The notes beneath the pieces are model-generated. The model worked only from the letters and a program-made list of their open reading frames with translations, searched no databases and was not told the origin of the DNA. A program made the position numbers and the translations under genes. Shown here one piece after another: positions 58,242 to 64,000 of a stretch of 64,000 nt of DNA. Positions within the stretch are counted from its first letter, which is position 1. Every line of letters begins with the position of its first letter. The stretch comes from Plotosus lineatus. Lineage: Eukaryota; Chordata; Actinopteri; Siluriformes; Plotosidae. The stretch covers positions 56,115,125 through 56,179,124 of the forward strand of contig CM045731.1 of assembly GCA_024760905.1 (NCBI GenBank). Reading direction: 5' to 3'.

Positions 58242-58276
<35 letters not shown>

Positions 58277-58280
58277 CAAA
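58241..58280. repeat. CA microsatellite
   Basis: Imperfect (CA)n. Confidence 0.93.
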
Positions 58281-58311
58281 AAAAATCGCAATCACTCATA
58301 TTCATTGTGGG

Positions 58312-58605
58312 GCCGGTGGCGTAGTGGTTAGGGTGCTGCACTCATGATCGGGAGGTTGTGAGTTTGAATCCCAACGAAGGATTCCTGGGAAAGGTCTCAA
58401 CCACAAGTGTGCCTCTGTTCACCCAGCAGTATAAATGAGTACCAGTAAAATATACTGGGAAGGTAATCTGCGATGGACTAGCGTCCCATCCAGGGGGGGT
58501 TGAACTCCTGGTTGCTTCACGCTACGGAAACCGGGGATAAGTACCTGATGAGCCATGAGGCTAAGCCACTAGGCTCCGGTGTAAAAACCCAACAGACTTA
58601 CCTTA
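58312..58605 (+). mobile_element. Fish SINE of a third tRNA-headed family
   Basis: tRNA-like head gccggtggcgtagtggttag with B-box-like gagtttgaatccc, then accagtaaaatatactggga, gatggactagcgtcccatcc, cttcacgctacggaaaccgg. Related copy at 46285-46495. Confidence 0.75.
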
Positions 58606-59090
58606 CTCATATTCACACTCGGAGGCAATTCAAAGCAGCCAATCAGATTAATGTGCATATTTTTGGACTGTAGAAGGAAACCGGTGGACACAGAGCAAAA
58701 CCCACGCAAGCACGAGGAGAACATGCAAGCACCACCATAGGGAAATGCATGTCTACTACACTCTGTCCTGTTAGTAAACAGAAGCTACACAACCCTCCCT
58801 GCTGGACTTTCTGTTTTATGACATGTTCAAAAAATTCATTCATTCATTCAATTCATGCAATTCATTCCTTCTCTGAATGCTGAATCGTAATTAGGGTCGT
58901 GGGGTGGCTGGCGAGACAACACCAGCCAATTAACCCACTGTGCATGTTTTTGAACACTGGGAGGAAACCAGAGTACCCCGAGGAAACCCACGCAAACAAG
59001 GGGAGAACATGCAAACTCCACACAGAAACACCCAGGCTGGGAATCAAAACAATGACCTTCTTGCTGTGAGGCGCACCTGCTCAAAACAAA
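58605..59090 (-). mobile_element. Two V-SINE copies in tandem
   Basis: 58605-58735 carries the centre in reverse (atttttggactgtagaagga). 58845-59090 is longer, from tail (gaatcgtaattagggtcgtg) through cagagtaccccgaggaaacc to the head-proximal accttcttgctgtgaggcgc. Confidence 0.75.
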
Positions 59091-59559
59091 ACAAAAACTG
59101 GTTACTATAGAAACCATGACCTATTAAATGAATGTATTAATATCGATTTGTGCCCAGAAATTTACAGAAAAATAATTAACATCTACTGAGTATTGAAGAA
59201 TTACTCTTGTATCGTTACTCTTACTGACTTAAGCCAGCCTGACACGAGTACGCATTTGCGTACCATGGTGGAATGATTTTGTGTTTATTTCACCTGTCAG
59301 TCAAACAGTTCGTGCCAGAGAGGAATAAGCTTTGCTCATAGCTTGCTCATTCGTACCATTGAGGATGTTCCGCGACGTTCCACTTGATTCCTCACCATTG
59401 CGGTATTTTTGCGAATTGTTTGTGCTGGGGTGCTCCAAGTTCCTCAACGTCACTCAATGGCCAGACAAGTTTGCTCCATATCACGCTAAAAAGGTGACCG
59501 TGCTTCCATTTCACACACCTTGTCACGCCTCAGAAGTGTGTGTACATATATATATATAT
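59091..59559. other. Unassigned sequence
   Basis: No gene or repeat recognised up to the PLE boundary. Confidence 0.4.
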
Positions 59560-59600
59560 AAACAAAAATAAAAGGACAGGACAAAGACTTTCTATTGAAA

Positions 59601-59671
59601 CTCCATTTATCACTACAGATCTGTTTCGAGGGGTGGTGAAACCATCCTCTCTCTTCAGGTGACTATAGAAG
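59601..59671 (-). ncRNA. Hammerhead ribozyme, PLE type, sense copy
   Basis: On the minus strand: CTGAAGA core (59658-59652), a helix II hairpin, GAAA core, then a tiny helix III (ACA/TGT, loop GATC) and the cleavage triplet GTA, cutting after the base at 59614. Helix I pairs GTCAC with GTGAT (one G-U) and, past an internal loop, GAAG-side CTTC with GGAG (one U-G). Order and core match a type I hammerhead; same strand as the PLE coding region and downstream of it. Confidence 0.8.
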
Positions 59672-59852
59672 AATGATTACAAAGTGCTGGGGGCGGTGCT
59701 ATGTCGATGAACATGGCGTCCTCTAGATGGGGTGGTGTTCATTATGTATTCGGGGCGGGTTCTTTTAAATATTAGTATCGATACATGCATATATGTGCAT
59801 ACATTATTTTTCTCATGCCCGTGGACTCATATATGTACACGCACACACACAC

Positions 59853-59854
59853 AC

Positions 59855-59933
<79 letters not shown>

Positions 59934-59956
59934 CATATATATGTATATACATACGC

Positions 59957-60034
<78 letters not shown>
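59853..60034. repeat. Long TA arrays inside the PLE terminal region
   Basis: Two (TA)n blocks with a short mixed spacer (59930-59960). The large poly-Tyr/Ile frames on both strands are artefacts. Confidence 0.95.
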
Positions 60035-60039
<5 letters not shown>

Positions 60040-60234
60040 ACATACATGCACATATCTACATATATATGTACACGTACGTTCATGTGCGTAAGCACATACA
60101 CACACATACACAAGTATATATAATGTTTAGATACAGATTGATACAATCAAATACTTAGTGTACTTAAGGGGGTGTGTTGCATAATAATGATTTTTTCCTG
60201 TGTCGGCATGAAGTTACGAGTTCGTTTCTTTTAT

Positions 60235-61340
60235 TTAATGAAGACAGTTCGGGTCTGTATATAATGAGGAACTTCTCCCTGAGGCATAAATTGCATCTTT
60301 TGTTTGAGCTGTTGTATGTTGGTGTGATGATAAAATTCTCCATGAGATCTGGTGATCAGTGTTCGTGTCTTTGAGTGTCCAGATGTGCTTGCTGAGTTCG
60401 GTGGAGTTTCTACTTTTTTCGTTGCGGAAGGATGCGATGTGGTTCCTGTATCTGGTTTTAAAAGTGTTCTCTGTGAGTCCGATGTATGTTTCAGTTGTAT
60501 TATTGTCTGTCCGTGTGACGGTGGCTTGGTAGATGACTGATGATTGCAGACAGTTCCCGTTGAGTGGGCAGATGCGTTTTTCTGTCGGCAGTTGCATTGC
60601 GTTCTTTTGTTTGGTGAGTTAGTGTCGTCGGCATTGGCATGCAAAGCCAGAGTGCGCTTGTTGTGATTGTCTATTATTTGTTTAGTGTTGTTCATGCAGC
60701 TGTAACTGATCTTGAGGGTGTTGCGGTTGAAAATTTTCCGGAGTTTGTGGTCCTTGGTGAAGTGCTTGTCTATTAGTGTGAGGAATCTGTGTCCGATGTT
60801 GGTGCTGGTGTTTTTGCTGAAGGGCGGGTTGTACTATACTATAGGATGTTTCTGCGTTGTCTGTTTTTTTATTGTTGCTTATGTTTGGTTCATAGTGTAA
60901 TGTATAGTTGTATCCGCTGTCATGTAGTGCTTTCTGGTAAGGGGGTGCCGCCTGTTCGAAGGCTGTCTTGTCAGATGAAAGTGATGATAACCGTTTGTTG
61001 ATGCCGGCGGGGATGTTTTTAGTTATGATGGCGGATGGTTACTTTCATGATGGACGTATAGCAGTGTGGTGTTCGGTTTGGTGAATGGCTGGTAGGTGCC
61101 ACTGTTCAGGTTGAGGGTGACGTCCAAGAAGTTGGTGATCTGTTTGTTGGCTTCTATGGTGATCCGTAGACCATTATTGGAGAAAATGCGGCATATTTCT
61201 TTTTTGATTTTTTTCCATGAGACGGGGTGTGGTGTCAGAATAGGCAAGACCATCATCGCGGTAAAGTCCGACGTTGATGTCGAGCTTTGTTAGTTGGCAA
61301 AGTAGGAAGTTTCCCACCAGCTCGCAGGTTTCCGCGCCAT
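60235..61340 (-). pseudogene. PLE reverse transcriptase (C-terminal part) and GIY-YIG endonuclease, frameshifted
   Basis: Minus-strand order, across several frames: reverse-transcriptase palm [11 protein letters not shown] near 61275; [20 protein letters not shown] and [20 protein letters not shown] (61235-61060); linker with KISYSCMNN and CNCR...CPLNG; then the GIY-YIG domain of Penelope-like elements ([20 protein letters not shown], followed by [13 protein letters not shown], 60480-60340). At least two frame shifts break it, so no intact protein is made. The part upstream of [13 protein letters not shown] is missing. Confidence 0.9.
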
Positions 61341-61545
61341 CGTGGCTCCCATTATATATATATGTGTGTGTGTGCGTGTACATATATGAGTCCACGGGCA
61401 TGAGAAAAATAATGTATGCACATATATGCATGTATCGATACCAATATTTAAAAGAACCCGCCCCTGAATACATAATGAACACCACCCCATCTAGAGGACG
61501 CCATGTTCATCGACGTAGCACCGCCCCCAGCACTTTGTAATCATT

Positions 61546-61616
61546 CTCCTATAATCACCTGAAGAGAGAGGATGGTTTCACCACCCCTCGAAACAGATCT
61601 GTAGTGATAAATGGAG
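61546..61616 (+). ncRNA. Hammerhead ribozyme, PLE type, inverted copy
   Basis: Core CTGAAGA (61559-61565) and GAAA (61590-61593). Helix II begins G61566-C61589 and closes on a TTC loop through GGT/ACC. Helix III is ACA/TGT (61593-61595 with 61600-61602). Cleavage triplet GTA (61601-61603). Helix I pairs ATCAC (61554-61558) with GTGAT (61604-61608), then after a 4x4 internal loop CTCC (61546-61549) with GGAG (61613-61616). All core bases of the consensus are present. Confidence 0.82.
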
Positions 61617-61656
61617 TTTCAATAGAAAGTCTTTGTCCTGTCCTTTTATTTTTGTT

Positions 61657-61714
61657 ATTTGCTCTACCAAAAAGTATTGAGCACTCTCCTATGGAAGGAT
61701 CTACTCAGAAAATC

Positions 61715-61779
<65 letters not shown>

Positions 61780-61936
61780 GCAGCTGGATTCATCCACCAT
61801 TCATTCTTGTAGTCGTCAAGATGATGAACTCGAGAGATGCCGAGAAAATGGCATTAAATCAACAAAGTGTCTTTCTTGCAGGTGCTGCTGCATTACTACT
61901 AATCAAAGACTATGACATTGATACTATATGTAAGCA
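61657..61936. other. Unassigned sequence with CT/TA microsatellite
   Basis: (CT)n/(TA)n at 61716-61776. A + strand frame reads MNSRDAEKMALNQQSVFLAG then AAALLLIKDYDI (about 61821-61920); no family recognised and no clear splice context. Confidence 0.35.
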
Positions 61937-62041
61937 GACTTGCCCTGTATCTTAAAGGAAAGGGTGTTCAGTTGCATGGTATTCTGAATATGTAAATGTA
62001 ATGCAACTGAACACCCTTCCCTTAAACATACAGGGCAAGTC
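61937..62041. repeat. 105-nt near-perfect hairpin
   Basis: Left arm 61937-61977 and right arm 62001-62041 are each 41 nt and pair at 38 of 41 positions; the loop is 23 nt (61978-62000). Arms begin gacttgccctgta and end tacagggcaagtc. Could be a microRNA-like precursor, a miniature transposon or a relic of an inverted duplication. Confidence 0.85.
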
Positions 62042-62378
62042 AATGTGGACATTGCTGATTGGTTAACCGTTTGTGCGTGGTGTTGCGGAATACAGTGTTT
62101 TGAGTGCTCACCCAAACTTAAAGGTGAGTAGACTATTATTACCTTTGAGGAAACAGTGAGAAACACAGTTCTGTCCACAACTCACTCCCTGGTCCTCCAA
62201 CAGTTAATATTGGACAATGTGTAGCAGTCAATGAACACCTTGGAGGACACAAGAGCACCATTGAGGATAGAGGTGTAATGTTGCGTGGCATTGATTACCA
62301 TATAACGTGCGTGACATGATGGGCATTTACACATGCCCTCACTGTTTCCTCACAGTTTCCTTATAGTTCGTGGAAAGG
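62042..62378. other. Unassigned sequence with a 15-bp inverted repeat
   Basis: tgaggaaacagtgag (62146-62160) is repeated inverted at 62338-62352. No gene recognised. Confidence 0.4.
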
Positions 62379-62380
62379 TA

Positions 62381-63505
62381 CAGTGGCATGAAAAAGTATC
62401 TGAACCTTTTGGAATTTCTTACGTTTCTGCATAAAATCACCATCAAATGTGATCTGATCTTTGTCAAAATCACACAGATGAAAAAACAGTGTCTGCTTTA
62501 ACTAAAACCACCCAAACATTTATAGGTTTTCATATTTTAATGAGGATAGCATGCAAACAATGACAGAAGGGGGAGGAATAAGTAACTGAACCATCACATT
62601 TAATATTTTGTGCCCCCCCCCCGGCAGCAATAACTTCAACCAGACGCTTCCTGTAGCTGCAGATCAGTCTGGCACATCAATCAGGACTAATCTTGGCCCA
62701 TTCTTCTTTACAAAACTGCTGTAGTTCAGTCAGATTCCTGGGATGTCTGGCATGAATTGCTGTCTTGAGGTCATGCCACAGCATCTCAATGGGGTTCAAG
62801 TCTGGGCTTTGACTTGGCCACTCCAGATCGTGTATTTTGTTGTTCTGAAACCATTCTGAAGTTGATTTACTTCTGTGTTTTGGATCATTGTCGTGTTGCA
62901 GCATCCATCCTCTTTTTAGCTTCAACCATCTGACAGACGGCCTCAGGTTTTCCTGCAAAACATCCTGATGAACTTTTGAATTCATTTTCCCATGAATTTT
63001 GTTGCAAGTTCATGCAAGTTGTCCAGGACCCGAGGCAGCAAAACAGCCCCAAACCATGATGCACCCTCCACCATGCTTCACAGTGGGGATGAGGTGTTGA
63101 TGTTGGTGAGCTGTTCCATTTTTCCTCCACACATGACGTTGTGTGTTCCTCCCAAATAACTTTGGTTTCATCAGTCCACAAAATATTTTGCCAAAACTTC
63201 TGTGGAGTGTCCAAGTGCCTTTTTTGCGAACATTAAACGAGCAACAATGTTTTTTAGACAGCAGTGGCTTCCTCCTTGGAGTCCTCCCATGAATACCATT
63301 TTTGGCCATTGTTTTACATATAGTTGATGTGTGCACAGAGACATTGGACTGTGAAAGTGATTTCTGTAAGTCTTTAGCAGATACTCTAGGTTTTTTTATA
63401 TATTTTTTTTACCTCTCTGAGTATTCTGCGCTGAACTCTTGGCATCATCGTTGGTGGAAGGCCACTCCTTGGGAGAGAAGCAACAATGCCAAACTCTCTC
63501 CAGTT
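62381..63505 (-). mobile_element. Second Tc1-like transposon family, interrupted
   Basis: Begins cagtggcatgaaaaagtatc after a TA (62379-62380). Minus-strand transposase pieces in three frames: NGIHGRTPRRKPLLSKKH (63336-63010), ILWTDETKVIW (63214-62885) and MLQHDNDPKHRSKSTSEWFQ with SPDLNPIEMLWHDLK (62985-62677). The Asp, Asp and Glu of DD34E are all visible but the frame is broken at least twice. Its 5' end is cut by the LINE insertion near 63505-63513. Different family from the Tc1 copies at 1-611 and 10125-10909. Confidence 0.88.
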
Positions 63506-63513
63506 GTAGACAA

Positions 63514-64000
63514 CTTCTCTTCTTCTTTCTTTTCCTTTCGGCTGTTCCCTTCAGGGGTCGCCACAGCAAATGATCTGCCTCCATCTCTCCTTATCCTCTG
63601 CATCTTCTACTCTTACTCCAACGACCTTCATGTCCGCCTTCACCGCATCCATAAATCTTCTCTTTGGTCTTCCTCTGGGCCTTTTGCCTGGTAGTTCCAA
63701 CCTCAGCATCCTACGACCAATATACTCACTATCCCTCCTCTGTACATGTCCAAACCATCTCAATCTAGCCTCTCTGACTTTGTCTCCAAAACATCTAACA
63801 TGTGCCGTCCCTCTGATGTACTCATTTCTGATCCTATCCATCCTCGTTACTCCCAAAGAGAACCTCAACATTTTCATCTCTGCTACCTCCAACTCTGACT
63901 CCTGTCTTTTCCCCAGGGCCACTGTCTCTAAACCATACAACATTGCTGGCCTCATCACCGTCTTGTACACTTTTCCCTTCATTCTTGCCGATACTCTCCT
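63514..64000 (-). mobile_element. RTE-clade LINE copy, runs off the window
   Basis: Minus strand: tail tcttcttctttcttttcctt (63513 onward), then an open frame (63982-63551) of at least 143 residues matching the C-terminal part of the LINE at 47903-49075 with only three amino-acid differences by eye (N/S, C/R, R/K). Ends ICCGDP as the other copies do. It is inserted in the Tc1 element at 62381-63505. The upstream part lies outside the window. Confidence 0.92.

Larger units (their letters stand above)
59560..61656 (-). mobile_element. Penelope-like element with inverted terminal copies
   Basis: The minus-strand coding remnant (61340-60235) is bracketed by 59560-59845 and 61350-61656, which are near-identical inverted copies (ggacaggacaaagactttct; gatctgtttcgaggggtggt; gtggactcatatatgtacac). 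Each contains a hammerhead-ribozyme fold. The inner part of the left copy is separated from coding sequence by long TA arrays (59853-60034). The coding region is cut at its 5' side directly at the inverted copy. Terminal inversion and hammerhead motifs are known features of PLEs. Confidence 0.9.

Noticed and set aside
59732..60146. Long Tyr/Ile/His/Thr reading frames
   Set aside because: Translations of TA/CA microsatellites on both strands; the same applies to 6650-7074, 19247-19446, 39129-39425 and 40606-40809.
61659..61955. Small protein MNSRDAEKMALNQQSVFLAG with hydrophobic stretch
   Set aside because: Frame starts inside a microsatellite, no family match I recognise, no splice or promoter context; left as unassigned.

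Overview
The window looks like repeat-rich nuclear DNA of a bony fish, most likely an otophysan such as a catfish. The evidence is spliced genes with GT-AG introns, abundant dinucleotide microsatellites, several Tc1-like DD34E transposons, V-SINE (DANA/Mermaid-like) copies, a SINE with the otophysan-type body (positions 17776-17960), an RTE-clade LINE, a Ty3/gypsy element and a Penelope-like element (PLE). I see no prokaryotic feature, rRNA or genuine tRNA. The species assignment is inference.

Host genes. I find two protein-coding genes, both on the minus strand: tandem paralogues encoding secreted or membrane-anchored CAP-domain proteins of the PI16/GLIPR1 type. Gene 1 spans 26896 down to 15667 and gene 2 spans 38827 down to 35519. 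Each resolves into six coding exons with matching sizes and identical intron phases and reads through without a stop (about 235 and 240 residues). Their CAP domains are related but their last exons have diverged. Gene 1 has introns swollen by transposons; gene 2 is compact.

Layout. 1-611: 5' half of a Tc1 element. 600-1160: minisatellite. 1.2-7.7 kb: SINE fragments, microsatellites and unassigned DNA. 7.8-11.5 kb: two related DNA transposons in inverted orientation, one carrying a truncated Tc1. 11.5-15.5 kb: mostly unassigned DNA, a 175-bp tandem duplication, a SINE with a perfect 18-bp target-site duplication (TSD) and a 5'-truncated LINE. 15.7-26.9 kb: CAP gene 1. 27-35 kb: SINEs, ATT arrays and a PIF/Harbinger-like element inserted in one copy of a tandem duplication. 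35.5-38.8 kb: CAP gene 2. 39-47 kb: microsatellites and V-SINEs. 47.9-49.1 kb: LINE with a long open reverse transcriptase. 49-54.7 kb: SINEs, ATGG/ATCC arrays and a hAT-like element. 55.6-58 kb: Ty3/gypsy element with both LTRs but a deleted interior, nested in a DNA transposon. 59.5-61.7 kb: PLE bounded by inverted terminal copies, each with a hammerhead-ribozyme fold. 61.9-62.0 kb: 105-nt near-perfect hairpin. 62.4-64 kb: Tc1 element interrupted by a second young LINE copy that runs off the window.

How the parts relate. The SINE with tRNA-like head exists here with two different 3' tails. One is the terminal tail of the RTE LINE in this window; the other is the (GAAT)n tail of the V-SINE. 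The head is therefore joined to two tails, which suggests mobilisation by two retrotransposition machineries. The PLE with its paired hammerhead ribozymes is the most striking non-protein structure. No wholly new system is proven; the best leads are the ribozyme pair, the SINE tail exchange, the 61.9-kb hairpin and the inverted transposon pair.
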